Origin: Funiculus sociatus GB2-C1
Lineage (GTDB): Bacteria > Cyanobacteriota > Cyanobacteriia > Cyanobacteriales > FACHB-T130
Assembly (NCBI RefSeq): GCF_039962115.1
Contig: NZ_JAMPKJ010000006.1
Span: 62,001 to 126,000, forward strand
Direction of reading: 5' to 3'
Length of the DNA stretch: 64,000 nt
The notes under the pieces were generated by a model that saw only the letters and a list, made by a program, of their open reading frames with translations, did no database searches and had not been told where the DNA came from. Within the stretch, counting starts at the first letter, position 1. The number at the start of each line of letters is the position of its first letter. Position numbers and translations under genes: made by a program. Below are positions 38,138 to 47,964 of this stretch, piece after piece.

Positions 38138-39391
38138 TTAATTGTTCAAAAGCTCTTGCACCCGACTTGCCAATTTTTGCCGATATAAATCCCAAGTTAA
38201 TTGCTCAGCTTTTCGACGAGCTGCTCGTCCCATCTCTGCTAATTCTTGCGGATGGCAGTAGCACCACTCTAGTTTTTCCTTAATAGCTTCTACATCACGA
38301 ATTGGCACAATAAACCCTTCCACGCCATCTGTGACAATATCATAACCAGCCGTATTAGGTGTTGTAATAACGGGAATTCCACAAGCCATTGCCTCTAAAA
38401 GCACTAAACCAAATCCTTCAACTAAAGAAGGAAAAACCAGAACATTTGCCGAACTATAGTATTGATTCAATAAGGTATGAGGTACAGAGGAGACATACCG
38501 AAAAATATCAGTATATTGAGCTAACCAGCCAGCCGGAAACTCATTAATTCCTACTAATAATAATTCCGCTTCTCTAAGTCGCATTTTTTGCCAAGCTTGT
38601 AATAAGTAATGCACACCTTTACGCGGCCCTACCCGACCCACAAATAAAGCTCGAAAAAGTTTATCGCTTTTGGGTTGTGGATGAAAATAGTCAATAGGCG
38701 AACCGTAGGGAATAACGCTTATTTTTTCCGATTTCACGCCAATATCTAACAAAGATTTTTTGGTGATAGAAGATGCTACAAAAATATGGTCTGATAACTC
38801 GACTTCCTGCTGTTTGCGTTCGATTTTCCAAGCCGGTTCTTTAACTGCCTGTAACGCTGGTGCTAAATCGGGAAATCGTTCAGATTCTTCTACTTGAATA
38901 TCGCGACTCATGCGATAAAAAATAATTGGTAAATCGTATAAACAGAGAACGCCTTGCTGTTTGGCTGCTTCAAAGGTGACAGCGGCTCCATCTTCATAGG
39001 CATAAACTGCATGAATATTGCTAAGATGATGCTTAGCAACGTGGCAATCTAATGAACAATAGACCCAATTAATAGGCCCCTGATTTCCTAAACCTAATCG
39101 ATGGCTTAAACTCGTTTTTACTAGCGCCAACCGCATCGCTTCTTGCCAGGGATGGGTTCGCATTGGTATACCAGCGGGGGTAATCCATGTCCGTCGCCCT
39201 AATTCATGAGCAACACGATTTCTAATTTGTTTGGGTAATAGACTTAAGTAGCGTGATATAGAACCTTTTGGGTTATAGGCAATGGTAGTGATTACTTCGT
39301 GGAGTAAGTCGGCTTCCCATAAAGCGATCGCAGCATTGCGAGAAAATGGACTACTGGTAGGGTGAATCAGGGAAATACGTGGATGAGACAT
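38138..39391 (-). CDS. Family 4-like glycosyltransferase
   Basis: 417-residue GT-B protein: LIHPTSSPFSRNAAIALWEADLL at the start (core PTSSPFSRNAA), FVGRVGPRKGVHYLLQAW, and the EX7E signature LVEGFGLVLLEAMACGIPVI. It overlaps the end of the O-antigen-ligase-like gene by 41 bases, so the two are translationally linked. Role: polysaccharide assembly; sugar unknown. Confidence 0.88.
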   Translation of the reverse strand: MSHPRISLIHPTSSPFSRNAAIALWEADLLHEVITTIAYNPKGSISRYLSLLPKQIRNRVAHELGRRTWITPAGIPMRTHPWQEAMRLALVKTSLSHRLGLGNQGPINWVYCSLDCHVAKHHLSNIHAVYAYEDGAAVTFEAAKQQGVLCLYDLPIIFYRMSRDIQVEESERFPDLAPALQAVKEPAWKIERKQQEVELSDHIFVASSITKKSLLDIGVKSEKISVIPYGSPIDYFHPQPKSDKLFRALFVGRVGPRKGVHYLLQAWQKMRLREAELLLVGINEFPAGWLAQYTDIFRYVSSVPHTLLNQYYSSANVLVFPSLVEGFGLVLLEAMACGIPVITTPNTAGYDIVTDGVEGFIVPIRDVEAIKEKLEWCYCHPQELAEMGRAARRKAEQLTWDLYRQKLASRVQELLNN

Positions 39392-40757
39392 TTTCTTGCA
39401 ATAGTTGTTGTTCTCGATGCCAATTTTCTACTTGCTCTAATCGAGGTAAGAGAAAAATAAAACTACTGAGAAACCAGTAGTAAATTGAGAAAGTATGATT
39501 AAAAACCAGTTGACCATTAATCTGAATTACTTGAATGATAAAAGCTGCAAGTGCTAAGTGGCGCAAAAATGCTCGTTTCAATTTCCAAAAGACCAGCCAA
39601 AGAGCGATAATAATACTAACTCTTAATCCATACCAAAGAAAAAAACCAACAGGCCCTAATTCCAATATTACTCTGCCCATTTCCGATTCATAATAAGTGG
39701 GAATAACTTCACCGGATGGCAAACCTAATGCTTTCTTGAGGGCTGGGGCTGCTTGGTGTGTTGCACCAGTGCCATATCCGTCAAGTTCTTTGTATTTAAT
39801 AAACTCAAAAGGCTGTGTAAAACTGCCCACAATGCGGCCGGATACATCTTGGTTAGAAGTTGTACGCAGCCAAAAAGCATTGATTGCTGGACGAAACCAG
39901 ATAGGAGCAACAATAGCAACAACAATAGCCAATGGTAACAACTGTCTAAGGAAGCGCACCGTACTTATAGGACGGGTAAATGCCAGGAAGAATAAATAAC
40001 CAAACAAAAATAAAACTTCACCAATTATAAGACCGCGAGCGCCAGTCATAAATGAGTTAACGGTTAGCAAAAATATTTCTATAACAGATGCTAACTTCCA
40101 CCATTTGTACTGGGATGATGCCAGTAAGGGTATTAGTAAACTGAAGCATACTAGCAGGTAGACTGAGTAGCCACTTATGTAGGAGAAAGTTCCTGTAACC
40201 CTGACAGAAGATGTCACCCCGAATGTGGCTGCTGATGTCACTTCACCAGGAGCATAAACATTAAGAGGACTGGAAGCAGGAGCGAAGAATTGGGCAATAC
40301 CTAAGAGGCAAACTGGGACTAAAAATAAAAGATGCGATCGCAAAAACTTATATAGCTCTTCTTCTGACTGAAATAAGGTAGGAATTATCCACATTAAAGG
40401 AAGATAAAATAAATAGCCTCTCATTCCAAAAAATCCTACCAAAGGCGACCCTAAACTAGGATTAAAAGCCTGAAACAAGCACCAGGCGGCAACTAAAAAT
40501 ATTATGATAGTGATCGGGTCATTTTTAATCGGCAATCTTCTCGCAGAAACTGAGGAACCATAGTAGGAAAGATAAGCGCCTAAAAGAACAAAGTCTTTCA
40601 AAAAATAAATCATATCGCTAGCTTGGGGTAAAACCCATTTTCGCACTGCACCCTCAATAATTAAGAGCGCAAATAGAGCTTTAAGAGTGCGCCGCCAGCT
40701 GAGGGATGAAATATAAATTATGACTAAAATAGCTACCGCACCAATTAGCAGTTTCAC
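39351..40757 (-). CDS. O-antigen ligase/polymerase-like membrane protein
   Basis: 468 residues with about ten hydrophobic segments and a large loop (~300-370) between later helices (GRIVGSFTQPFEFIKYKELDG, core GYGTGATHQAAPALK), as in Wzy/WaaL-type proteins. It would polymerise or transfer lipid-linked repeat units outside the inner membrane. The start is a GTG overlapping the upstream glycosyltransferase stop (GTGA). Confidence 0.8.
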   Translation of the reverse strand: MKLLIGAVAILVIIYISSLSWRRTLKALFALLIIEGAVRKWVLPQASDMIYFLKDFVLLGAYLSYYGSSVSARRLPIKNDPITIIIFLVAAWCLFQAFNPSLGSPLVGFFGMRGYLFYLPLMWIIPTLFQSEEELYKFLRSHLLFLVPVCLLGIAQFFAPASSPLNVYAPGEVTSAATFGVTSSVRVTGTFSYISGYSVYLLVCFSLLIPLLASSQYKWWKLASVIEIFLLTVNSFMTGARGLIIGEVLFLFGYLFFLAFTRPISTVRFLRQLLPLAIVVAIVAPIWFRPAINAFWLRTTSNQDVSGRIVGSFTQPFEFIKYKELDGYGTGATHQAAPALKKALGLPSGEVIPTYYESEMGRVILELGPVGFFLWYGLRVSIIIALWLVFWKLKRAFLRHLALAAFIIQVIQINGQLVFNHTFSIYYWFLSSFIFLLPRLEQVENWHREQQLLQENVSSTYFPDSPYQ

Positions 40758-41791
40758 TTTTTTGCTGCCTCAATAACCTGTAAATATGCCTTGGCAACTT
40801 CTGCTTTTTTATGGCGTAATAAATGTGATTCGGCGTTTCTCCTGCAAGTCGATAATTTATCAGGATTAGTCAACAAGTCGAATAGCGCTTTCGTCAGTGC
40901 TTTAACATCTCCATTAGGAAAAGTCACTCCACAAGAACCAATGGCATCTTTTAGTCCGCCTCCCTCTGAACCAACGATTGCACAACCACAGGCAATACCT
41001 TCTAGTGCAACTACGCCGAAAGGCTCATCCCACAGTGAAGGAATTACCATAATTTGATGTTCATTTAGTATCTGTACTAATTCTTCTCCAATTTTTGAAC
41101 CTAGAAAAACGACTTGTTCTGCCAGTGCTAAATCGTTAGTTTTTTGTCGCAGCTTTGACTCCTCCACCCCAGAACCAATGATGGATAGCTGAGGCATCAT
41201 TCCCTGATGTTTCAATTCTGCCAATGCTTCAAGCAGCATCTCTACACCTTTGTCTGAAACTAGCCGTCCCAGAAATACAAATTCTTTGGTTTTGGCAATT
41301 TCAGGAATTACGCGGAATAAATTATCGCGGTATGGATTGGGGATAATTGTGGAAGGATGTGGCAAATGTTCAGCTATAGATTTGCTAATTGAAATTGATG
41401 TAGAAAATTTTACCAATAATTCTTTTAAATTTGCCTTCCAACCAGAAAAGTTACCACCAATATTATGTGGTAATTTAATCCAGGTCTGGTGCCTAATTAT
41501 CCAGGGTTTTCGGCATATCAGAAGCGGCCAAGCATCTTTCAAAATAATACCATTGTGGAAATATACATCGCACCATTTTACGAGTTGGAAAAGCTTGGCA
41601 GGGCTTGGTTGCCTAATCACATCAAATGGAAACTCTAAACCATCAGCATCAATATGGCTACCTGGAGTTTGAGTAACAACTTTAATTGCGTGTCCAAACC
41701 GGGTAAATTCATGTGCCAAGACTTCTATATCTGTTTCACTGCCCCCAATGCTCGGATAAAATAGGCGAGATGACATGAGAATTTTTACCAT
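40754..41791 (-). CDS. Family 4-like glycosyltransferase
   Basis: 345 residues from the ATG at 41791 (a GTG four codons upstream is possible). MVKILMSSRLFYPSIGGSET opens the GT-B fold; FLGRLVSDKGVEMLLEAL and WDEPFGVVALEGIACGCAIV carry the donor-site and EX7E features. Part of the leftward polysaccharide operon, overlapping the membrane protein start by a few bases. Confidence 0.88.
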   Translation of the reverse strand: MVKILMSSRLFYPSIGGSETDIEVLAHEFTRFGHAIKVVTQTPGSHIDADGLEFPFDVIRQPSPAKLFQLVKWCDVYFHNGIILKDAWPLLICRKPWIIRHQTWIKLPHNIGGNFSGWKANLKELLVKFSTSISISKSIAEHLPHPSTIIPNPYRDNLFRVIPEIAKTKEFVFLGRLVSDKGVEMLLEALAELKHQGMMPQLSIIGSGVEESKLRQKTNDLALAEQVVFLGSKIGEELVQILNEHQIMVIPSLWDEPFGVVALEGIACGCAIVGSEGGGLKDAIGSCGVTFPNGDVKALTKALFDLLTNPDKLSTCRRNAESHLLRHKKAEVAKAYLQVIEAAKK

Positions 41792-41849
41792 AATGCTTAT
41801 CACTTTGCCGAAATATTGGGTGCTTAATATAGTTAATGCGTAGGTTGAG

Positions 41850-42545
41850 CTACGAGATTGGTTTATGAGCGATTGCTAGTAAGTTATCGCTGTAACGAAT
41901 ACCCTTAAGCAGTCCTCCAGAAACTGTTTGCCATTGCAGCTTGGGAAAGTTGGGAATACCACCAACATTAGTAAAAACAAACTTTGGTGGAGAAAAGTTA
42001 GCTTCATTTAGAATGCGCTGAATGTCCTTGCGTAGAAGTGCGGTGATATGTGCCGGGTAACAAGTATCGCTGAAGGCGACAAAATGCCCTCGCAATAGAA
42101 GCGCTATCAAAGAACGCCAGCTTTCGTTATTAGGCGTACTAAAAATAAGTGTTCCACCAGGACGGAGTAATCGAAACCATTCCCTTGCTACGGATCTAGG
42201 GTTTTCCAGATGCTCGATGACTTCAGCTGATACAATCACATCAAATGATTGATTGGGAAGATGAATTTTATCGTTCAGATCCCAAGTGATCCATCTAATA
42301 GAATTATCTATGTCAACTGGACGCTGCATGATGTCAATGCCAGTGATGGAACTAAATCGATTTAATGTTTGAAGATGCTTAGTTAGATTGCCTGTACCAC
42401 CACCAAAATCCAGAAGATCACCTTTGAGATCGAGCTGCGCCAACACCTGCTCAAATGCTGTGTAGATTGGTTGACTACTTCTACCACCGCTGATATCTGA
42501 AGCAAATTGACGCTGGGCTTTGAGACTTTGATTAATGCTCAACAA
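41850..42545 (-). CDS. SAM-dependent methyltransferase
   Basis: 231 residues, class I Rossmann methyltransferase: DLLDFGGGTGNLTKHLQ (SAM loop, ~38-54), ITGIDIM (acidic ribose residue) and FDVIVSAEVIEHLENP (motif IV). It overlaps the end of the upstream glycosyltransferase gene by 14 bases. Probably O-methylates a sugar of the polysaccharide; the target is inferred from context only. Confidence 0.85.
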   Translation of the reverse strand: MLSINQSLKAQRQFASDISGGRSSQPIYTAFEQVLAQLDLKGDLLDFGGGTGNLTKHLQTLNRFSSITGIDIMQRPVDIDNSIRWITWDLNDKIHLPNQSFDVIVSAEVIEHLENPRSVAREWFRLLRPGGTLIFSTPNNESWRSLIALLLRGHFVAFSDTCYPAHITALLRKDIQRILNEANFSPPKFVFTNVGGIPNFPKLQWQTVSGGLLKGIRYSDNLLAIAHKPIS

Positions 42546-43632
42546 TTGTTTTCTCTAAGTGTGCGGCAAAAGTTTTTGCGTGTACCAACAAGTTATGGGC
42601 TTGATACCAAGTACGGGCATTGTCTGCGATCGCTTGCACCTCCACCCAATTTTTACAGTCTGTAGTCTCCTTATCCGGAACCCAGTAATGTTTTCCTGCT
42701 TCTATGCCATCAGTTGGCAGACTACATCGAGAACTGGCGGGAAGCACTCCATGAGCGCAGTAAGTAGCAAAAATGGTAGATTTCGCCAGGAAGTTAGGGT
42801 GGTAGTTAAAGAAACCTGCCAGAGAATTTAACAGGATGCTGCTGATTTCTGTAGCAGACATCTGTCCCATCTCAACTATCGGCACGCCATTAACGGAAGA
42901 TAAAGTTAGGCCTGTTGATGGCCCAATATCAAAGATTTCTGTAATTTCTAGCAGCTGACAGGCTAGCTCTAGTTCTGCCAGAGATTCTCGATAAACCTGT
43001 AGCCTTTTAGCGCGTCCTCCAAACACCACTAGGCGTCGGTTACGTTCTAGTAAAGGTGGCACCTGTGCTGGCTCCCCTATGTTGGAAAATACGGGGAGGG
43101 TGGAGATTTGGGTTTGTTTGCCTTGACTCAATTGATATAGTATTTCGGCATAGTGTTGTTTGCTGGTGAGACAGCGATCGCTAACTCTTGCCAGACGCGC
43201 CGCCAAATTTTTCTGTAGCGGCGATAACCAAAAGGAACTGTTCCAAAATGCACCAGAAGCATAAACTTCATGGAACATTGTTACTAAATACGTGTTATTT
43301 CCCGTACTCTTCCAACGTTCCAAGCCTTCAACTAACCAAGATGGACAGCCTCGTTTTGCATAGCCATAACCCACATAATGTAGCAAAACTGTGGCTGTAT
43401 CGTTGGACATTAAAGATAACAGCTCGCTAGCCGAATGCACCTTTATTTGGCTAACAGGAAATCCCTCAATTTGTGGGGAAACGATGATAGAGCGATCGCT
43501 TACAATAAAATGGGTTTTTATCCCGTAATCTTTACCCAGTTGCAAAGCTAAATTTAAAGCATAATCACCCACTCCATCAATTGCTGGAGGCAGGCGGGGA
43601 ACGATACAGATAATTGGTGATGAGGTGTGCAT
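42532..43632 (-). CDS. Putative GT-B glycosyltransferase
   Basis: 366 residues. CIVPRLPPAIDGVGDYALNLALQLG is a GT-B-type start (core PPAIDGVGDYALNLA), followed by a domain with FHEVYASGAFW and a C-terminal domain with RLVVFGGRAKRLQVY. The usual EX7E motif is not clear, so the class is less certain than for its neighbours. It sits between two methyltransferase genes, 31 bases after one and overlapping the other. Confidence 0.7.
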   Translation of the reverse strand: MHTSSPIICIVPRLPPAIDGVGDYALNLALQLGKDYGIKTHFIVSDRSIIVSPQIEGFPVSQIKVHSASELLSLMSNDTATVLLHYVGYGYAKRGCPSWLVEGLERWKSTGNNTYLVTMFHEVYASGAFWNSSFWLSPLQKNLAARLARVSDRCLTSKQHYAEILYQLSQGKQTQISTLPVFSNIGEPAQVPPLLERNRRLVVFGGRAKRLQVYRESLAELELACQLLEITEIFDIGPSTGLTLSSVNGVPIVEMGQMSATEISSILLNSLAGFFNYHPNFLAKSTIFATYCAHGVLPASSRCSLPTDGIEAGKHYWVPDKETTDCKNWVEVQAIADNARTWYQAHNLLVHAKTFAAHLEKTIVEH

Positions 43633-43663
43633 TACCTAAAATTTAAAAAAAGAATCGGTACTA

Positions 43664-44497
43664 TTAGCTAGTAATATCAGAGGAGCGTGATAGTAAACAA
43701 ATCATGCCAGTGTGTAGTTTTTTTCGCCAGTTAAGAGGTAGCGAGCGAGTAAAGCTTTCGCAAGCATCAACCCAGGTACGCGGCACAAGCTTGAGTACAG
43801 TCCCTAATTTTAAATACCCATTGGTGAGAGTATTGGTAAAAAGTCGGGTTTCTACAACAGTTAACCCCGCTTTTTTAGCCAGTAATTCAACTTCATCGAG
43901 ATGCAATAAAAAAATATGTCCATCTGCATTAGGCTGAAATTGTATTTCTTCAAACTCACTTGGATCGGGACAATCCGAAAACTTAGGTAAACGGTTCTGA
44001 AAATATTCACCATTAGGCGTACTCATAACAATGTATCCGCCCACTTTAACCAATTGAGCAATTCTATATAAAAAATCATCAGGATGGGCAACGTGTTCGA
44101 TAATTTCTGTAATTAGAATTACATCGAAACACCCTTTAAAACCAAGAGAAAAAATGTCTCCAGGTGCATAATGAATTACGCCGCGTTCCCACTTAAGCTT
44201 GACATAATCAACTAACTCTTCACGTAAGTCATTCCAAGTAACTTCATAGCCGAGTTCTGCTAAAGACAATGTAAAATTTCCCTGTCCGGCTGCTACATCC
44301 AATACTTTCGCCCCCGGTCGGGCAATTTTTTGAACTAATTCCAAAGTATGTTGGCGGCGATTTGCGTAAGCATAAACATATCCGCGATAACTCATCTCGC
44401 CATAGATTTCCAGCAAATCATATGGATAGCTATATTTCCAACTCTCACGCCAACTATCTTGCGGTTGAACTTTTTTCATAAGCCTGTTGAATATCAA
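43664..44497 (-). CDS. SAM-dependent methyltransferase
   Basis: 277 residues. VLDVAAGQGNFTLSLAELGY (SAM loop), DLREELVDYVKLKW and FDVILITEIIEHVAHPDDFL mark a class I methyltransferase. A C-terminal extension of about 90 residues follows. The gene is 22 bases from the acetyltransferase gene. Likely acts on a sugar or lipid-linked intermediate. Confidence 0.85.
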   Translation of the reverse strand: MIFNRLMKKVQPQDSWRESWKYSYPYDLLEIYGEMSYRGYVYAYANRRQHTLELVQKIARPGAKVLDVAAGQGNFTLSLAELGYEVTWNDLREELVDYVKLKWERGVIHYAPGDIFSLGFKGCFDVILITEIIEHVAHPDDFLYRIAQLVKVGGYIVMSTPNGEYFQNRLPKFSDCPDPSEFEEIQFQPNADGHIFLLHLDEVELLAKKAGLTVVETRLFTNTLTNGYLKLGTVLKLVPRTWVDACESFTRSLPLNWRKKLHTGMICLLSRSSDITS

Positions 44498-44519
44498 GTA
44501 AATTAACTTTAAAAAATAG

Positions 44520-45083
44520 CTAAAAAAATAACCGCTGGTAATTAGCGCTATACTTTAGATCATCAGGCCGGCTACCGATGGGCTTGGCAGGAACACCTGC
44601 AACAATTGTGAAAGGGGCAACATCTTTAGTTACTACTGCACCAGATGCTACAGCTGAGCCTTTACTTAAAGTAACTCCAGGTAAAACAATCGCTCGCGTC
44701 CCAATGAAGACATAATCTTCAATATTTACTGGACTATGGCGGCCTTTAAAATTACTACTTTGTAAATCATGATCTGCTGTCAGAATACATACCTCGGCCG
44801 AAATCGAAACATTGTCACCAATAGTGATACCGCCACGGTTATCCAATCGACATTTTTGATTGATTACGCTACTTTTACCCATTTTAAAGTTGCTTCTTGT
44901 ATCAAACCAAGCATCCATAAAGATGAGACTATCTGAACCAATTTCAAATCCCAGACAAAACCGGTAAAAAAACAACCGGATAAAATGGAAGGGGATATGA
45001 GCTACAAATCGATTAGTAAAATACAGAAGGCCCTCAAATAAAACTCTCTTTAGCGCCCTAATAGAAAGGGTGAATATTTTCAT
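44520..45083 (-). CDS. Hexapeptide-repeat acyltransferase
   Basis: 187 residues of left-handed beta-helix type, close to WcaF/maltose O-acetyltransferase. ITIGDNVSISAEVCILTADHDLQ contains the catalytic histidine context (TADHD), and AIVLPGVTLSKGSAVASGAVV and TIVAGVPAKPIG are classic repeat coils. It would acetylate a sugar of the polysaccharide. Its start overlaps the upstream glycosyltransferase stop by four bases. Confidence 0.9.
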   Translation of the reverse strand: MKIFTLSIRALKRVLFEGLLYFTNRFVAHIPFHFIRLFFYRFCLGFEIGSDSLIFMDAWFDTRSNFKMGKSSVINQKCRLDNRGGITIGDNVSISAEVCILTADHDLQSSNFKGRHSPVNIEDYVFIGTRAIVLPGVTLSKGSAVASGAVVTKDVAPFTIVAGVPAKPIGSRPDDLKYSANYQRLFF

Positions 45084-46234
45084 AAACCAACCTTAACTTG
45101 CATAGCCAGTTCATACAGTTGATTGAGTACATCCAGATGTTTCTGCATTGAAAATTGGGTAGGCACCATTTCCCTTCCTTCCTCTCCCAAATGTTTTGCT
45201 AAAGACCAGTCGAGAGCTAAACATTCAATATTTTGTGCCAATCCAGAAATATCATTTGGTTTTACAAGTAAGGTATGTTGTTGTTGGGCGATATACTCAG
45301 GTATTCCTCCTACTCGACTGGCGATGATAGGTCTACCAGCTGCGGCAGCTTCTATACTGACTATTCCTGCTGGTTCGTGCCACACTGACGGAAAAATGAG
45401 CGCCCTTGCTGCCTGGAGTAATTTAAAGATTTCCGGTTCATTTGCCCATCCATGAAATGTGACTTTTTTAGTAAGTCCTAGACGCTCTGATAAAGCTTGT
45501 ATTTCTGTTTTTTGATAGCCATCGCCAGCAATATCTAAGTGAACTGGGACGTTGACTTTTTGTATTGCTCGTAACAGCCAGTCGAGTCCTTTTTGTGGCA
45601 CAATACGTCCCATAAAAAGGAAGTGTGGCACCTCTTCTTGAGGTGGGGGGAAGTATTCCGGAAGTTTGGGAGCAGGGTAATAAAGGACATGAATCAGGTT
45701 CTCGGCGTAACCTAAACGAACCATTTGATCTTTGAGAAACTGGCTGTTTGCGATCGCATGAATATCAGACAAAACGCGCATCTCGTCCCAGGTACTCTGA
45801 AAATCAGCGTACAACTTATGCGGTCTAGCACTTCCACAGCGATCCACCAGATGTCCCCAGAGACACCCTGTGAGGCTGTAGATGCGATCGCACGGCTGAT
45901 TAGAGCGTTTTAGATACTTGCCACCACTGGGACAGTAAGGTTTATGTCCGTGAATGGTGCGGATGGTTGCAATACGCTCGTCTGGAAGTGTACTAATGTC
46001 AGTGTGCAAATGCAAAATATCCAGCCTCAGTGCCTTTGCCTGAGTAAATAAATCCCTGTCATCGCGCACAAATATCGGTAGTTCGGTTCCACTATTTGGC
46101 ACACTGGTAATTGGCTGATTATCCAGAAAATAAACAGCGTCACCTGCTGCAATTTGGGCGGCACTTAGACGGCGGATATAGGACGCAACTCCGCCTGGTT
46201 CCCAAATGCCGTACATATAATGTCCTATCCGCAT
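45080..46234 (-). CDS. Family 4-like glycosyltransferase
   Basis: 384 residues from the ATG at 46234 (a TTG six codons upstream is weaker). MRIGHYMYGIWEPGGVASYI begins the GT-B fold. A cysteine-rich insert (HGHKPYCPSGGKY ... CDRIYSLTGCLWG) is shared with a subset of cyanobacterial GT4 enzymes. FMGRIVPQKGLDWLLRAI and WHEPAGIVSIEAAAAGRPII provide donor-site and EX7E features. Confidence 0.88.
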   Translation of the reverse strand: MRIGHYMYGIWEPGGVASYIRRLSAAQIAAGDAVYFLDNQPITSVPNSGTELPIFVRDDRDLFTQAKALRLDILHLHTDISTLPDERIATIRTIHGHKPYCPSGGKYLKRSNQPCDRIYSLTGCLWGHLVDRCGSARPHKLYADFQSTWDEMRVLSDIHAIANSQFLKDQMVRLGYAENLIHVLYYPAPKLPEYFPPPQEEVPHFLFMGRIVPQKGLDWLLRAIQKVNVPVHLDIAGDGYQKTEIQALSERLGLTKKVTFHGWANEPEIFKLLQAARALIFPSVWHEPAGIVSIEAAAAGRPIIASRVGGIPEYIAQQQHTLLVKPNDISGLAQNIECLALDWSLAKHLGEEGREMVPTQFSMQKHLDVLNQLYELAMQVKVGL

Positions 46235-46317
46235 AGTATTATTTTCTAACAAATGGATTTAGACTATACAAAAAACTCTTGGTTTATCAATGAAAATCTG
46301 TGGAGCTTGAAGTAAGC

Positions 46318-47409
46318 TTATAAAGACTTGTTGTACAGCTCTAAATGCTTCTTGACTACTGTTGACCAAGTTAAGGCTTTTATCCACTCGTAGCAGCGAT
46401 TTTGATACTCTAAATATTCGGATGGGGATAAGCTAATAATTTGACGAAGAGCAGTAGCGATCGCTTCCCCAGAATTCTGTTTCACTACAAATCCCGTACT
46501 ACCATCATCAACAAATTCAGACATTGCGCCCGCATCGGTACAAATCGCAGGAGTGCCGCAAGCTTGAGATTCTAGCAACGTGAAACCCATTAATTCTGGA
46601 ACAGGGGTATAGCCACCATAACAGTTAGTATGAACAGAAGGTAAAACGGTAGCGATCGCTATACGATATTCATGCAGTAACCTCCTATCATCTGCATCGT
46701 GAACGAATTCTACAGGTAAACCAACTGCCAATTTTTTCAAGTCTTCGTAAAATTCTTCGTTATAGACTCTTCCAAGAATTGTTAACTTGTAATCTGGAAG
46801 ATTTAAGAGGCGGAAAGCTTCAAGTAAATAATTAATGCCTTTGTGGGGTAAAATCCGACCCACATACAAAATCTTTTTCTGTTTTTCTAAAGATATATCC
46901 GGATAAAATCGCTCTGTGTTCATGCCACCTTTAATTAGAACTCCTTTTTTTTGTAGTTCAGCAGGAAGAAAATTAAAGCCAAAGCGAGAGTAAGCGATCG
47001 CATTACAATAGCCTCGAAACACAGGCATTTTATGATTAATTACAAAATCCCCACCCCCACCGTAATCAGTCACAAAAACCCGCTTTCCTAGCCAAGATGC
47101 TGTCAAACATCCTAAATCGGAAATAAGTGTATTTATATGGTGGATGTGAACTACGTCAGCATCCCAAATTGAAGCAAGATATCGAAAAGTTAGGGGATTG
47201 ACCTTGTTATCATGAATAAAATAGTTAACCGGGTAAATCTCAATTTTGAGATTGTCTTGACAATAAGATTGGCGTTTTGAAGAAAAACTTACCAGCGTAG
47301 TATCTACAACCTCTGCCATAAAAGAAGCTAATTCTGTTGTATAGCGTTCACCACCACCAATGATTGATGAGTCATCGAAGTAAGTAGGGGTAATGTGAAC
47401 AACTTTCAT
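46318..47409 (-). CDS. Family 4-like glycosyltransferase
   Basis: 363 residues: MKVVHITPTYFDDSSIIGGG, YVGRILPHKGINYLLEAF and PVPELMGFTLLESQACGTPA (EX7E). The start codon overlaps the upstream methyltransferase stop (ATGA). Belongs to the polysaccharide operon. Confidence 0.88.
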   Translation of the reverse strand: MKVVHITPTYFDDSSIIGGGERYTTELASFMAEVVDTTLVSFSSKRQSYCQDNLKIEIYPVNYFIHDNKVNPLTFRYLASIWDADVVHIHHINTLISDLGCLTASWLGKRVFVTDYGGGGDFVINHKMPVFRGYCNAIAYSRFGFNFLPAELQKKGVLIKGGMNTERFYPDISLEKQKKILYVGRILPHKGINYLLEAFRLLNLPDYKLTILGRVYNEEFYEDLKKLAVGLPVEFVHDADDRRLLHEYRIAIATVLPSVHTNCYGGYTPVPELMGFTLLESQACGTPAICTDAGAMSEFVDDGSTGFVVKQNSGEAIATALRQIISLSPSEYLEYQNRCYEWIKALTWSTVVKKHLELYNKSL

Positions 47410-47945
47410 AAATTAAAATTAAATCCTTTGCTAGCTTCTAATTCCAAATAAAGATACCAAGCTGGAAAAATCCAAGCCCATCTTTGCTCATAGGTATGGG
47501 GAAATTTATTAGCTAACCGACTGATAATGGCTCTATTAAATCTACCTCCTTGAAATTGAATATGGCGGCGCTTAATAGTATATTTCGCATCTGAGTAGTA
47601 GGACAACTTGTGTTCCTGACAAAAGTAATCAAACGAAAAATAACTTAAATGCCACTTATGGGTTGGATCTACAAATGAATTAGCACAAGAAAAATGAGGT
47701 GTTGTTATTTTTAAAATTCCATTCGGTTCTAATATTCGATAAAATTCCTCCAATGTTTTAGGAATATCTTGTAAATGTTCTATCACATCAAAGCACTCAA
47801 TCTCCGAGAATATGGAGTCATCAAATGGATAGGGTAATTCATCTAAATCCCAAACTATATCTGGTTCTACTTCAGAAGATTTATCCAGTCTTATTACATC
47901 AGGTTCTGAGGATTTACGACCACACCCAACTGATAATATATTCAT
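47406..47945 (-). CDS. Small SAM-dependent methyltransferase
   Basis: 179 residues from the ATG at 47945 with GGATGAAG ahead of it. MNILSVGCGRKSSEPDVIRLD and SEIECFDVIEHLQDIPKTL are class I methyltransferase features; GILKITTPHFSCANSFVDP is typical of a subfamily seen near GT4 genes. The SAM loop is short. Role: modification of the polysaccharide or its carrier, by context. Confidence 0.78.
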   Translation of the reverse strand: MNILSVGCGRKSSEPDVIRLDKSSEVEPDIVWDLDELPYPFDDSIFSEIECFDVIEHLQDIPKTLEEFYRILEPNGILKITTPHFSCANSFVDPTHKWHLSYFSFDYFCQEHKLSYYSDAKYTIKRRHIQFQGGRFNRAIISRLANKFPHTYEQRWAWIFPAWYLYLELEASKGFNFNL

Positions 47946-47964
47946 TGCTTCATCCTGAAAAACC